NCBI RefSeq assembly: GCF_028283785.1
Contig: NZ_JAPWKB010000014.1
Location: forward strand, 186,001 to 250,000
Direction of reading: 5' to 3'
Source: Paraburkholderia sp.
GTDB lineage: Bacteria > Pseudomonadota > Gammaproteobacteria > Burkholderiales > Burkholderiaceae
Length of the DNA stretch: 64,000 nt
In this document: piece after piece, positions 50,356-60,082 of the stretch
How the letters are laid out: every line of letters starts with the position of its first letter
Position numbering within the stretch: position 1 is the stretch's first letter
The notes under the pieces: generated by a model
Database searches by the model: none
Seen by the model: only the letters and a program-made list of their open reading frames with translations
What the model was told of the DNA's origin: nothing
Translations under genes and position numbers: made by a program

Positions 50356-50680
50356 AACGCGTCGACGAAAGTGCGAGGCGCGTGATTGGCAAGGTCATCG
50401 CCGCGTCGGCCATATCGATGTAGTCGGGATAGAGATCGGTGGCGGCGGCCAGCAATCCGCCGAAGCCGTAATGAAAATCCGCCGACACGACCGGCCGCAT
50501 GCCCGACGCATAGTGAACGCACGGCATGCAGCGCTTCAGGTCTTCGCCGGTATAGCCCGTATTGCCGGTCCGATGGAGCGTGTCGTCGTCGAAAGGGTTA
50601 TCGGGCTGAGGGCCAGAGCCGCATCGAACCGAAGGATAACAAAACAATATGCACGCCAGACCAAGGATAAGAAAACGCAT
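50354..50680 (-). CDS. hypothetical secreted protein
   Basis: The 108-residue product begins MRFLILGLACILFCYPSVRC, a plausible signal peptide. The mature part contains PFDDDTLHRTGNTGYTGEDL and CMPCVHYASGM with a CxxC pair. I do not recognise it. The reading frame begins at ATG 50680 and ends at the bidirectional terminator, which fits a real gene. The ribosome-binding site is weak. Confidence 0.5.
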   Translation of the reverse strand: MRFLILGLACILFCYPSVRCGSGPQPDNPFDDDTLHRTGNTGYTGEDLKRCMPCVHYASGMRPVVSADFHYGFGGLLAAATDLYPDYIDMADAAMTLPITRLALSSTR

Positions 50681-50983
50681 GATGAAAGTGATGGAGCGCT
50701 GGAAGTGGACTGGATCGCGAACCGTTGCCGATTCATCTGTTTTTTGACGGGTGTTTCCGATTATTTCAGCGTGTAGCCGCGTCAAACGGTCTCCGGTCAA
50801 TCCACACCATGCTACGCAGACAGCGAGCAGACTCCGCGAAGAAAGAATGGAGAAGATGTGGAGATGGTTACGCGGTGATTCACGTGTATCAATCAACTAG
50901 AATTCGCCCATGCATAGTTCGACCCCTCATACCCGACGGACCACCGCGCCGTGGCCCTCCCTTTGCGCGTGCGCACGCGCGGT

Positions 50984-52660
50984 ATGAGGGCGCGCGCCGG
51001 TTTTCACATCGCGCTTCGATTCGGTATCACCTGGAAGATGTTCCTGGCGGTACTGATCGCATGCCTGACTATTTCACTGACGATGGGTTATGCGGTACGC
51101 GTCAGTTTCGAGAACGGCTTTCTGCATTACGTGCGCGAGCGCGACGCGGGTCGCATTCGCGCGGTTCAGGCCAAAGTCACCAGCGAATATGCGGCGCACG
51201 GCAGCTGGGATTTTCTGCGTGAACATCCGGACGCATGGCCGGTCTTGCTGAATGCGGCGACGCGTGAAGCCTTGCGTCAGGAACTCGCCGCCGCACAGGT
51301 CGGCAAGCCGGGTAGCTGGAATTCGTTTCCCGGCAGCACCAGCGTCCAGCAACTGCTTGGGCCGTTGTCCGGCCGGTCCGAAGGGCCGCACTGGGGCATG
51401 CGCCTGCCGACGTTGCCGCCGTCCGTGCCGGTGACGTCGTCGGGTCCGGTGATGGTGCCGGGGCATGAGCGGCCTTCGTCGTCGGTGAGTGGCGACGCGG
51501 ACGACCGTCCGCCGTTTCCGCTGCCGCCGCCGCACGATGACTTCTATCCCGGCGAGCCGCCCGGTCATCCGCCCGTCACGCTGTTCGACGTGAATCATCA
51601 TCTGATCGCCACCACCGCGCGCGAAAGCGAGCCGCGTCCGGACGGACAGATGCGTCCGGTGCTCTATAGCGGCCGCATTGTCGGCTGGTTGTCCACCAAC
51701 GGACCGGACATGCTGTCCGATGCCGCCGACATCGCGTTTCAGGCGCAGCAGATGCGCGCAACGTGGCAGATCGCCGGATTCGCGGTCGTGCTCGCGGCGC
51801 TGGTCGCGCTGGTGCTTGCGCGGATCGTGCTCGCGCCGGTCAAGCGGCTGATGAACGCGACCCACCGTCTCGCGGGCGGCGACTACACGACGCGGGTGCC
51901 GGCAGGCCGTCGCGACGAACTCGGCCGTCTCGCGCGCGACTTCAACGTGCTGGCCGATTCGCTGCATCGCGCGGAACGCACCCGGCGCGATTTCATCGCG
52001 GATATCTCGCATGAATTGCGCACGCCGCTCGCGGTGTTGCGCGGCGAACTGGAAGCGATCGAAGACGGCGTGCATGCGTTCGATCGCGATTCGCTCGGGT
52101 CGCTGCAAACCGAAGTGAACATGCTGAACAAGCTGATCGAAGACCTGTACGAACTGTCGCTCAGCGATGTCGGTGCACTCAGTTATCGCAAGACGCCGAC
52201 CCAGGTGGGACAACTCGCGCGCGCGTCGATCGATTCGATGCGCGAGTCGTTCAAGACGAAGCGCCTCTCACTCGATTTCGACTGCGCACAGAGCGTCGAG
52301 CAGGCGACCTTCGCGGTCGATCCGGCGCGCTTCGTCCAGTTGCTGAAGAACCTGCTGCAAAATTCGCTGCGCTACACCGATCCCAACGGACAGGTGCGCG
52401 TGTCGTTGCAGCATGGCGACGACGGTTGGCATCTCGACGTGCAGGATTCGTGGCCGAGCGTGCCCGAGACCGCGTTCGGCCATCTGTTCGAGCGGTTCTA
52501 TCGCGTCGACGAATCGCGCAGCCGTCAAAGCGGCGGCGCGGGTCTCGGGCTGTCGCTGTGCCGCGCGATCGTCACCGCGCACGGTGGACGGATCGATGCC
52601 CGGCCGTCGCCGTTGGGCGGCGTCTGGATCACCGCGCATTTCCCGTCCGAAGGAGTCTGA
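50984..52660 (+). CDS. BaeS-like sensor histidine kinase
   Basis: The 558-residue kinase has a membrane helix near residue 20 and a long Pro/His-rich periplasmic region with HDDFYPGEPPGHPPVT. A second helix is near 270, then HAMP, and the phosphorylated His is in ADISHELRTPLAVL (H343). The ATPase domain has NSLRYTDPNG and GGAGLGLSLCRAIVTAHGG. A GTG at 50951 would add 11 residues; I prefer the ATG at 50984. The kinase and regulator genes are adjacent. Confidence 0.88.
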   Translation: MRARAGFHIALRFGITWKMFLAVLIACLTISLTMGYAVRVSFENGFLHYVRERDAGRIRAVQAKVTSEYAAHGSWDFLREHPDAWPVLLNAATREALRQELAAAQVGKPGSWNSFPGSTSVQQLLGPLSGRSEGPHWGMRLPTLPPSVPVTSSGPVMVPGHERPSSSVSGDADDRPPFPLPPPHDDFYPGEPPGHPPVTLFDVNHHLIATTARESEPRPDGQMRPVLYSGRIVGWLSTNGPDMLSDAADIAFQAQQMRATWQIAGFAVVLAALVALVLARIVLAPVKRLMNATHRLAGGDYTTRVPAGRRDELGRLARDFNVLADSLHRAERTRRDFIADISHELRTPLAVLRGELEAIEDGVHAFDRDSLGSLQTEVNMLNKLIEDLYELSLSDVGALSYRKTPTQVGQLARASIDSMRESFKTKRLSLDFDCAQSVEQATFAVDPARFVQLLKNLLQNSLRYTDPNGQVRVSLQHGDDGWHLDVQDSWPSVPETAFGHLFERFYRVDESRSRQSGGAGLGLSLCRAIVTAHGGRIDARPSPLGGVWITAHFPSEGV

Positions 52661-52661
52661 T

Positions 52662-53390
52662 GTGACGACCGACGCTCACACGCCGCATATTCTGATCGTC
52701 GAGGACGAACCCAAGCTGGCCGCCGTGCTGGAGGGCTATCTGCATCTCGACGGTTTCACCACCACGGTGATCGCCGACGGCCGCGCGGTGATGCCGTTTA
52801 TTCGCGCGACGCCGCCGTCGCTGATGTTGCTCGACCTGATGTTGCCCGGCCGTAACGGCATGGATATCTGCCGCGAATTGCGCCAGTTTTCAGCGTTGCC
52901 GATGATCATTCTCACCGCACGTATCGACGAGATCGACCGCTTGCTCGGTCTCGAAGTCGGCGCGGACGATTACGTCTGCAAGCCCTTCAGTCCGCGCGAA
53001 GTGGTGGCGCGGGTCAAGACGATCCTGCGACGCGCATCGCCGGTATCGAACCTGGCGGCCGATGCGGGCGCGGCCGTCGCATCGGGCAGCGCGCTGAAAA
53101 CATCGAACGGGCTGGAAGTGGACGAGCAGTTCCATCTTGCGCTGCTCGACGGCAAGGAACTCAAGCTGACGCCGCTCGAATTACGTCTGCTTGCATTGCT
53201 GATGAAGACGCCGGGCCGGATTTTTCCGCGCAACTATCTGCTCAGTCATCTCTACGAAGATCACCGCATCGTCACCGACCGCACCGTCGATAGCCATATC
53301 AAGAATCTGCGCAAGAAGCTGCAGCAGGTGCGTCCCGACAGCGAACCGATCGTGTCGGTTTACGGCGTCGGCTACCGGCTCGAACTCTAA
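52662..53390 (+). CDS. BaeR-like OmpR-family response regulator
   Basis: The 242-residue regulator has receiver residues E14-D15-E16 and phosphoacceptor D58 (LMLLDLMLPG), Lys in YVCKPF, and an OmpR winged helix ending VYGVGYRLEL. It starts at GTG 52662, six bases after AGGAG. It follows the sensor kinase without a gap, so the two form one operon. In E. coli BaeR controls envelope-stress exporters; here its target is unknown, though a siderophore receptor gene follows. Confidence 0.9.
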   Translation: MTTDAHTPHILIVEDEPKLAAVLEGYLHLDGFTTTVIADGRAVMPFIRATPPSLMLLDLMLPGRNGMDICRELRQFSALPMIILTARIDEIDRLLGLEVGADDYVCKPFSPREVVARVKTILRRASPVSNLAADAGAAVASGSALKTSNGLEVDEQFHLALLDGKELKLTPLELRLLALLMKTPGRIFPRNYLLSHLYEDHRIVTDRTVDSHIKNLRKKLQQVRPDSEPIVSVYGVGYRLEL

Positions 53391-53478
53391 GCCGCGATTG
53401 CAGTAGTTGTGCGCGCAAACGCCCGTGTTCCGGGTCGGTTGTAATGTTTGAAAGTAAGAAATTGCAGGAATTCAACAC

Positions 53479-53497
53479 GAGAATAATTCTCATTTGA
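53479..53497 (+). promoter_or_regulatory. Fur box upstream of the siderophore receptor
   Basis: CGAGAATAATTCTCATTTG contains the inverted repeat GAGAATAATTCTC and matches the pattern of Fur operators (GATAATNATTATC-like). It lies about 110 bp before the receptor start, where it would repress under iron sufficiency. Confidence 0.7.
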
Positions 53498-53605
53498 TGT
53501 GTAGCATCCCGTCTGCGCTGCCGGGACGCCCAGCAGCACGAGACCGCCACCGTCTCGTCGTAGACCCGCTGTGGCTGCTATCAACCTGCTTTTCTTTCGT
53601 CACCT

Positions 53606-55876
53606 ATGAACCGTTCCCGTCGTTCGCGGCTGCCTGTGCAGCGCGTATCCCTGCTCGCGGCTGCCGCGCGTCACGTCCTTTCCCTTACTGCCGTTTCGCT
53701 TGCGGGCGTGGCGATCAACGCACGCGCCGACGACTCCGCCGCCGCGGCATCGGCCAGCGCGGCAAGCAGCGCATCGACGGCCAGCGCCGCCGCCCAGAAC
53801 GCCGCGTCGAACGACGGCACGGTGTTGCCCACGGTCAATGTGGAAGCAGCGCGTCAGGCGCTGCCCGGCGATCTTTCGCCGGCATACGCGGGCGGCCAGG
53901 TCGCGACGGGCGCGCAGGTCGGCATTCTCGGTCAGCAGAAAGTGATCGATCTGCCGTTCTCGGTGACGAGCTATACGTCGAAACTGATCGAAGACCAGCA
54001 GGCGCACACGCTCGCGGATGTCGTCGCGAACGATCCGGCGGTGCGCAGCGCGTACGGTTATGGCAACTTCTCCGAGAACTACATCATTCGCGGCTTCGAG
54101 GTTTATAGCGACGACGTTGCGTTGAACGGCCTTTACGGCATTACGCCGCGTCAGCTGGTCGCGACCGAGGCGCTGGAGCGCGTTGACATCTTCAAGGGTG
54201 CGAATGCGTTCGTGAACGGCGTGGCGCCGGGCGGCTCGGGCGTCGGCGGCAATATCAACCTCGAAACCAAGTACGCGGCCGACAAGCCGTTGACGCGCGT
54301 GACGCTGGAAGGCAGCGCATCGGGCGAACTCGGCACGCACGTCGATGTGGGCCGTCGTTTCGGCGATAACGACCAGTTCGGGATTCGCGTCAACCAGACG
54401 GTCGAAGGCGGCGAAACCAGCATCGACGGCGAAAAGCGCCACACGCAGCAGACCGCGATCGCGCTCGACTATCGCGGCAACAAGTTCCGTGTGTTCGGCG
54501 ATTTCATCTATCAGAAGCAGCACGTATCGGGCGGCCGTCCGGTCGTCTACGTGACCGGCGACAGCATTCCGACCGCACCGTCGGCCACCTCGAACTACGG
54601 CCAGTCGTGGTCGTATACGTCGCTGGAAGACACGGTCGGGATGATTCGCGCCGAATACGATCTGTCGCCGACCTGGACCGCGTATGTGTCGGGCGGCGTG
54701 CGTCACTCGGACGAACACGGCGATTACGCGTCGCCCAGCTACGGCACCGACGGCGCGACCACCGCGTACCGGATGGGCACGGCGTACAAGCAGGACGCGC
54801 AATCGGGCGAAGTCGGCTTGCGCGGCAAGTTCGATACCGGTCCGGTCAGCCATGCAGTCAATATCGCGGCGCTGGTCAACCGCGTCGAATCGAAGAGCGC
54901 GTACGACTTCGGCGCGACCTATTCGACCAGCCTGTACAACACGCAGGCGGCGGCGCGTCCGGCCGGCTACTACAGCGCCGGCGATTTCGACAACCCGGGC
55001 GTGGTGTCGGAATCGTTGATGCGCAGCGTCGCGCTGTCGGACACGATGGGCTTCTTCGGCAACCGCTTCCTGTTCACGGCCGGCGTGCGTCACCAGAACA
55101 TCCTTGAGAACGGCTACGCTTACGGCACCGGCGTGCAGAGCACCGCGTACAACGAATCGGCGACCACGCCGATCTTCGGCGCGGTCTACAAGATCCTGCC
55201 GAACCTGTCCGTGTATGCGAACCGTAGCGAAAGCCTGACCGAAGGCGGCACTGCGCCGAGCACGGCGGCCAACGCGAACGCGATTCTCGCGCCGTACCGC
55301 GCGAAGCAGCTCGAAGCCGGTATCAAGTACGACGCGAACAACTACGGCGCGGCGCTGGCGGTCTATCAGATCAAGCAGCAGGTCGCCTACACCGACGCGA
55401 CCACGATGATCTACGGCGCCGACGGTATCCAGCGTCATCGCGGCGTCGAACTGTCCGCGTACGGCGAGCCGATGAAGGGCTTGCGTCTGATCGGCGGCGT
55501 GTCGTTTATCGATGCGCGTCTGGAAGACACCAACAGCGGCACCGAAGACGGCAATCATCCGATCGGCGTGCCGGCATGGACGGCCAACGCGAACGTCGAA
55601 TACGACCTGCCGCAACTGCAAGGCGTGACGCTGATGGCGCGTGCGATCTACACCAGCAAGCAGTATCTGGACGAAGCGAACACGATGCCGGTCGCTGCAT
55701 GGACGCGTTTCGACGTGGGTGCGCGCTACAAGACGCAGATCGCGAAACACGACACCGTGTTCCGTCTGATGGTGACGAACGTCGCAAACCGGTCGTACTG
55801 GTCGTCGGCGCTGGGCGGCTATCTGACGGAAGCGGCGCCGCGTACCGCATGGCTGTCGCTGACGACGGATTTCTGA
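53606..55876 (+). CDS. TonB-dependent siderophore receptor
   Basis: The 756-residue protein has a signal peptide ending near INARADD and an Ala/Ser-rich spacer. A plug domain has KVIDLPFSVTSYTSKLIEDQ and ENYIIRGFEVYSDDVALNG. The barrel ends TAWLSLTTDF with the usual C-terminal Phe. It takes up a ferric siderophore in the outer membrane, driven by TonB. The nearest families are FhuE/FpvA-like hydroxamate receptors, but the ligand cannot be fixed from this window. A Fur box precedes it. Confidence 0.93.
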   Translation: MNRSRRSRLPVQRVSLLAAAARHVLSLTAVSLAGVAINARADDSAAAASASAASSASTASAAAQNAASNDGTVLPTVNVEAARQALPGDLSPAYAGGQVATGAQVGILGQQKVIDLPFSVTSYTSKLIEDQQAHTLADVVANDPAVRSAYGYGNFSENYIIRGFEVYSDDVALNGLYGITPRQLVATEALERVDIFKGANAFVNGVAPGGSGVGGNINLETKYAADKPLTRVTLEGSASGELGTHVDVGRRFGDNDQFGIRVNQTVEGGETSIDGEKRHTQQTAIALDYRGNKFRVFGDFIYQKQHVSGGRPVVYVTGDSIPTAPSATSNYGQSWSYTSLEDTVGMIRAEYDLSPTWTAYVSGGVRHSDEHGDYASPSYGTDGATTAYRMGTAYKQDAQSGEVGLRGKFDTGPVSHAVNIAALVNRVESKSAYDFGATYSTSLYNTQAAARPAGYYSAGDFDNPGVVSESLMRSVALSDTMGFFGNRFLFTAGVRHQNILENGYAYGTGVQSTAYNESATTPIFGAVYKILPNLSVYANRSESLTEGGTAPSTAANANAILAPYRAKQLEAGIKYDANNYGAALAVYQIKQQVAYTDATTMIYGADGIQRHRGVELSAYGEPMKGLRLIGGVSFIDARLEDTNSGTEDGNHPIGVPAWTANANVEYDLPQLQGVTLMARAIYTSKQYLDEANTMPVAAWTRFDVGARYKTQIAKHDTVFRLMVTNVANRSYWSSALGGYLTEAAPRTAWLSLTTDF

Positions 55877-55892
55877 GCGTCATTCGACAATG

Positions 55893-55924
55893 AAAAAAGC
55901 CCGCCATCCGGCGGGCTTTTTTTG
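55893..55924. terminator. bidirectional terminator after the receptor gene
   Basis: AAAAAAGCCCGCC pairs with GGCGGGCTTTTTT around a short loop. It lies between the convergent receptor and xylH genes and could serve both. Confidence 0.9.
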
Positions 55925-55942
55925 TTTGCGCGATCCATTCAC

Positions 55943-57139
55943 TCAGCGCTGGTTCGATCCCGACACCACGTCGATCCACACGGCGAGCACGAGGATGCCG
56001 CCCTTGACGATCATCTGCCAGTACGAATCGACGTCGAGCATCGACATGCCGTTGTCGAGGCTGGCCATCACGAGCGCGCCGATCAACGCGCCGTAGACCG
56101 TGCCCGATCCGCCGCGCATCGACGTGCCGCCGATAAAGCATGCCGCGATCGCGTCGAGTTCGCCCATCGATCCCGCCGACGGCGAACCCGCCGCGAGCCG
56201 CGCCGTGTTGATCAGGCCGCCGAACGCGCACATCAAGCCCATCAACGCGAAGATCGCCAGCTTGACGCGATTGGTGTTCACGCCGGACAGCCGCGTCGCT
56301 TCGAGATTCGAGCCGACTGCATAGATGCGTCGTCCGAATACGGTTTGGGTCGCGATGTAGGTGAACACGCCGAGCAACGCGAGCAGCAGCAACACCGGCA
56401 CCGGAATGCCGCCGTAACGGTTGAGCGTTGCAACGAACGCGAGCAGGATCGCGCCCGCCGCCGCGATTTTCACGCCGTCCTGCCACACCGGCACGACCGG
56501 CAGGCTGTAACGCTGACGGTTCTTGCGCTGGCGCACCGTCAACAATGCCAGCAGCGCGAACAGCACGACGGCGAGCGCATCGCCCGCGACGCGCGGCAAA
56601 TAGCCTTGCCCGATAAACACGAGATTGTCGGAGACCGGCGCGATCGTCGAACCGCCCGTGACGCCCAGCAGCACGCCGCGATACGCCAGCATCCCGCCCA
56701 GCCCGACGATAAACGACGGCACCCGCAGGTAAGTCGAGATCCAGCCGTTGAACAGGCCGACCCCGACGCCGAGCATCAGCACGACCGCCAGCGTCGCGCC
56801 GAGCGGCCAGTGATACGTGACGTCGAGAATCGCCGCGACGCCGCCGAGCAGACCGAGCAGCGAGCCGACCGACAGATCGATTTCTCCGGCAATGATCACG
56901 AACACCATGCCGCACGCGAGCATCCCGGTGATCGACATTTGCCGAAGCAGGTTCGACAGGTTGCGCGGCGTGACGAAAGCGCCTTCTGTCAGGAACGAAA
57001 AGAAAATCCAGATGACCGCGACAGCCAGCAACAGCGCCAGCAGTTTGTAACGGCCGAACAGTTGCTTGAAGCGCTGTCCGGACGAATGGCGCGCGCCGCC
57101 GTTGGCGGGCTTTTGGGAAGAGGTGAGATCAGGCGTCAT
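55943..57139 (-). CDS. xylH: xylose ABC transporter permease
   Basis: The 398-residue membrane protein is the permease for D-xylose. It has about ten helices and conserved VFVIIAGEIDLSVGSLLGLL, RVPSFIVGLGGMLAYRGVLL, and RIYAVGSNLEATRLSGVNTN. Its ATG overlaps the stop of the ATPase gene (ATGA), implying coupled translation. It is the last gene of the xylFGH operon, read leftward. Confidence 0.94.
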   Translation of the reverse strand: MTPDLTSSQKPANGGARHSSGQRFKQLFGRYKLLALLLAVAVIWIFFSFLTEGAFVTPRNLSNLLRQMSITGMLACGMVFVIIAGEIDLSVGSLLGLLGGVAAILDVTYHWPLGATLAVVLMLGVGVGLFNGWISTYLRVPSFIVGLGGMLAYRGVLLGVTGGSTIAPVSDNLVFIGQGYLPRVAGDALAVVLFALLALLTVRQRKNRQRYSLPVVPVWQDGVKIAAAGAILLAFVATLNRYGGIPVPVLLLLALLGVFTYIATQTVFGRRIYAVGSNLEATRLSGVNTNRVKLAIFALMGLMCAFGGLINTARLAAGSPSAGSMGELDAIAACFIGGTSMRGGSGTVYGALIGALVMASLDNGMSMLDVDSYWQMIVKGGILVLAVWIDVVSGSNQR

Positions 57140-58689
57140 GCTGCACTCGCTGAGGTTGATCGGGTGACGTCGGCGCCGAGGGCGGCCGTCAGAATATGTT
57201 CCTGCGTCAGGCCGTCGTTGGCGAAGTCGCCGCGTAGTTGGCCTTCGCCGATCACCAGCACGCGGTCGCTGACGCCCAGCACTTCCGTCAGTTCGGACGA
57301 CACGACGATGATCGACACGCCGCGCGCGGCCAGCGCGAACATCAGCTTGTAGATTTCGAATTTCGCGCCGACATCGACGCCGCGCGTCGGCTCGTCGAGA
57401 ATCAGCACAGCGGGGTCGGTCAGCAACATGCGCGTCAACACGGCCTTTTGCTGATTGCCGCCCGACAGGCTCGCAATCGACAGCATCGGATGGGCGGCGC
57501 GCACCGACAGCCGTTTCATCTCCGCGTGGATCGTGTCGAGTTCGGCGGCGGTGTCGATCCGGCCGCCTTTGGCGAAACGCGCCAGCACCGCGAGCGTGAT
57601 GTTCTGCCCGACGCCGAGTTGCGGCACGATGCCGTGACGTTTGCGATCTTCCGGCACCATGCCGATGCCCGCCGCAATCGCGTCGGCGGGCGTGCCGATT
57701 TTCACGCGCGCGCCGTTCATCCACACTTCGGCTTCGCTGATGCCCGGATACGCGCCGAAGATCGCCTGCATCAACTCCGTGCGTCCCGCGCCGACCAGTC
57801 CGGCCACGCCGAGAATCTCGCCTTTGTGCAGCTTGAACGACACGTTATCGACGCGCTTGCGACTGGCGTTGGTCACGTCGAAACACGTGACGTTGCGCGC
57901 TTCGAAAATCACGTCGCCGATCGTGTGCGGCTCACGCGGAAACAGGTTGGTGATCTCGCGTCCGACCATCATCGCGATGATGCGGTCGGTGCTGGTGCCT
58001 TGCATCGGCTGCGTGGCGACGTGTTTGCCGTCGCGGATCACCGTCACCGTATCGCAGACCGCTTCGACCTCGTCGAGCTTGTGCGAGATGTACACGCACG
58101 CGACTCCACGCCGTTTCAGATCGCGGACGATGTCGAGCAGAATCCTGATTTCGGCCGCCGTCAGCGACGACGACGGTTCGTCGAGAATCAGTAAACGTGC
58201 GCGCTTGTTCAGCGCCTTCGCGATTTCGATCAGCTGCTGATGACCGCCGCCGTAGTTCATCACCGGCTGGGCGACGTTGATGCCGTCGATGTTCAGTTCG
58301 CGCAGCAATCCGGCGGCGCGCTGATACATCGCCGCGTAATTCATGCGTCCGCCGGGCAACGTGATTTCGTTGCCGAGAAAGATGTTTTCCGCCACCGACA
58401 ACTGCGGCACCAGCATCAGTTCCTGGTGAATGATGACGATGCCGGCGCGCTCTGTGTCGCGAATCGTCGCGGCGCGCAACGGCTGACCGTCCCACAGGAT
58501 TTCGCCGTCCCACGTGCCGTGCGGATACACGCCCGACAGTACTTTCATCAGCGTGGATTTACCCGCGCCGTTTTCGCCGCAAAGTCCCACGCATTCGCCC
58601 GGTGCGACCGCCAGGTCGATGCCGTCGAGCGCCTTCACGCCGGCAAACGACTTGACGATGCCGCGCATCTCCAGAAGCGCTTGTGCCAT
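57136..58689 (-). CDS. xylG: xylose ABC transporter ATP-binding protein
   Basis: The 517-residue protein has two fused ATPase domains, as in sugar importers of this class. The first has Walker A GENGAGKST (residues 38-46) and Walker B LLILDEPSSSL. The second keeps LSGGNQQKAVLTRMLL and VLILDEPTRGVD but has a degenerate Walker A (GLVGAGRTE), which is normal for the family. No good ribosome-binding site precedes the start. It overlaps xylH by 4 nt. Confidence 0.94.
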   Translation of the reverse strand: MAQALLEMRGIVKSFAGVKALDGIDLAVAPGECVGLCGENGAGKSTLMKVLSGVYPHGTWDGEILWDGQPLRAATIRDTERAGIVIIHQELMLVPQLSVAENIFLGNEITLPGGRMNYAAMYQRAAGLLRELNIDGINVAQPVMNYGGGHQQLIEIAKALNKRARLLILDEPSSSLTAAEIRILLDIVRDLKRRGVACVYISHKLDEVEAVCDTVTVIRDGKHVATQPMQGTSTDRIIAMMVGREITNLFPREPHTIGDVIFEARNVTCFDVTNASRKRVDNVSFKLHKGEILGVAGLVGAGRTELMQAIFGAYPGISEAEVWMNGARVKIGTPADAIAAGIGMVPEDRKRHGIVPQLGVGQNITLAVLARFAKGGRIDTAAELDTIHAEMKRLSVRAAHPMLSIASLSGGNQQKAVLTRMLLTDPAVLILDEPTRGVDVGAKFEIYKLMFALAARGVSIIVVSSELTEVLGVSDRVLVIGEGQLRGDFANDGLTQEHILTAALGADVTRSTSASAA

Positions 58690-58763
58690 GCTTGAATGTC
58701 CCGGCCAGGAGGAGAGAAACGCGGACGCCGTTGCACGGCGTCCGCCACGGGTGCGTGCTTTCT

Positions 58764-59792
58764 CTAGTTTCCGGCCAGTTGCGCCTGCGTATAGAACCCG
58801 TCCTTGATCACGACATCGACATTGCTCCTGGTGAGCAAGGTGGGTTGCAGCAGCACGGTATCGACCTGTTTCTTGCCGTTGTCGTACTTCGCGTTGAACT
58901 TCGGTTGCGTGCCTTTCGCGAGATCGACGGCGAGTTGCGCCGCTTCGCCTGCGATCAGTTTCAGCGGCTTGTAGACGGTCATGGTCTGCGTGCCGGCAAC
59001 GAGCCGTTTGACCGCGGCGAGGTCCGCGTCCTGACCGGAAACCGGCACCTTGCCGGCCATTTTCTGCGCGGCGAGTGCCTGAATGGCGCCGCCTGCCGTC
59101 CCGTCGTTCGACGCGACGATCGCGTCGATCTTGTTGTTGTTCGCGGTCAGTGCGTCTTCGGTGATGCGCAGCGCCGTCGCCGCGCTCCACTCGGGCACCC
59201 ACTGCTGACCGACCACCTTGACGTCGCCGCGATCGATCGCGGGCTTCAGGATTTTCATCTGGCCTTCGCGCAGCATCTTCGCGTTGTTGTCGGTGGGCGC
59301 GCCGCCGAGCAGGAAGTAGTTGCCCTTCGGCTGTGCGTTGAACACGCCTTGCGCCTGCAGTTCGCCGACCTTTTCGTTATCGAACGAGATGTACGCATCG
59401 ACGTCGGCGTCGAGAATCAGGCGGTCGTACGACACGACCTTGATGCCGGCCTTGTGCGCTTCGGCGACGACGTTGCCGAGCGTCTTCGAATTGAACGGCA
59501 CGATCACGATCACATCGACCCCGCGCGAGATCAGATTTTCGATCTGCGAAATCTGACGTGCTTCGCTGGCGTCGGCGGATTGCACCGACACTTTAGCGCC
59601 GAGCTTCGTCGCCGCAGCAACGAAATAGTCGCGATCGCGCGACCAGCGTTCGACGCGCAAGTCGTCGATGCAGAAGCCAATTTCGGGTTTGTCCTTGCTG
59701 GCATGAGCAAGCGTCGAGACCATCGACAGACTTGCGAACATCGCTCCACAGACGAGCGAACTCAACACCGTACGGCGCATTAACGATTTCAT
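58764..59792 (-). CDS. xylF: D-xylose-binding periplasmic protein
   Basis: The 342-residue protein has a signal peptide ending in AHAS, then IGFCIDDLRVERWSRDRDYF, the XylF sugar-binding start. VIVIVPFNSKTL, SYDRLILDADVDAYISFDN and VSGQDADLAAVKRLVAGTQT are conserved. It follows GGAG at 7 nt spacing and leads the xylFGH operon. A candidate XylR site lies about 200 bp upstream. Confidence 0.95.
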   Translation of the reverse strand: MKSLMRRTVLSSLVCGAMFASLSMVSTLAHASKDKPEIGFCIDDLRVERWSRDRDYFVAAATKLGAKVSVQSADASEARQISQIENLISRGVDVIVIVPFNSKTLGNVVAEAHKAGIKVVSYDRLILDADVDAYISFDNEKVGELQAQGVFNAQPKGNYFLLGGAPTDNNAKMLREGQMKILKPAIDRGDVKVVGQQWVPEWSAATALRITEDALTANNNKIDAIVASNDGTAGGAIQALAAQKMAGKVPVSGQDADLAAVKRLVAGTQTMTVYKPLKLIAGEAAQLAVDLAKGTQPKFNAKYDNGKKQVDTVLLQPTLLTRSNVDVVIKDGFYTQAQLAGN

Positions 59793-59989
59793 GTCTCACT
59801 CCTTGTATGGTTGGCGGCCGTGACATCCCGAATACGCGAGAGAAGTGGGACGCCGGCCGAACCTGCTTGTGGCCTGCTTATGTAGATGCTTAAGCCTGCT
59901 TGCCTGCCGCGGATCGGTGTCCGCAGTCGTCGTTATCGAAACCTGGATGCCCGGTTTGCAGCAGAAGCGTGGGCCGCGACCGGGCGCGC

Positions 59990-60003
59990 CGCAATTGCGA
60001 AAT
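59990..60003 (+). promoter_or_regulatory. candidate XylR operator upstream of xylF
   Basis: CGCAATTGCGAAAT contains a perfect 10-bp palindrome (CGCAATTGCG). The 13 bases GCAATTGCGAAAT recur at 61511-61523, upstream of xylA. Sharing between two co-regulated genes is the evidence; the regulator assignment is inferred. Confidence 0.45.
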
Positions 60004-60082
60004 TCAACGTCCGACCTAACGTTTTTTGCCGGGCCGGCAGCCGCACTTCGCGACGCGCGCGGCATGCCGGATACGCCCGCGT

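Noticed and set aside
53600..55750. Long reverse frame opposite the siderophore receptor
   Set aside because: It is a shadow of the receptor's codon bias; composition is Arg/Val/Ala-rich with no motif.
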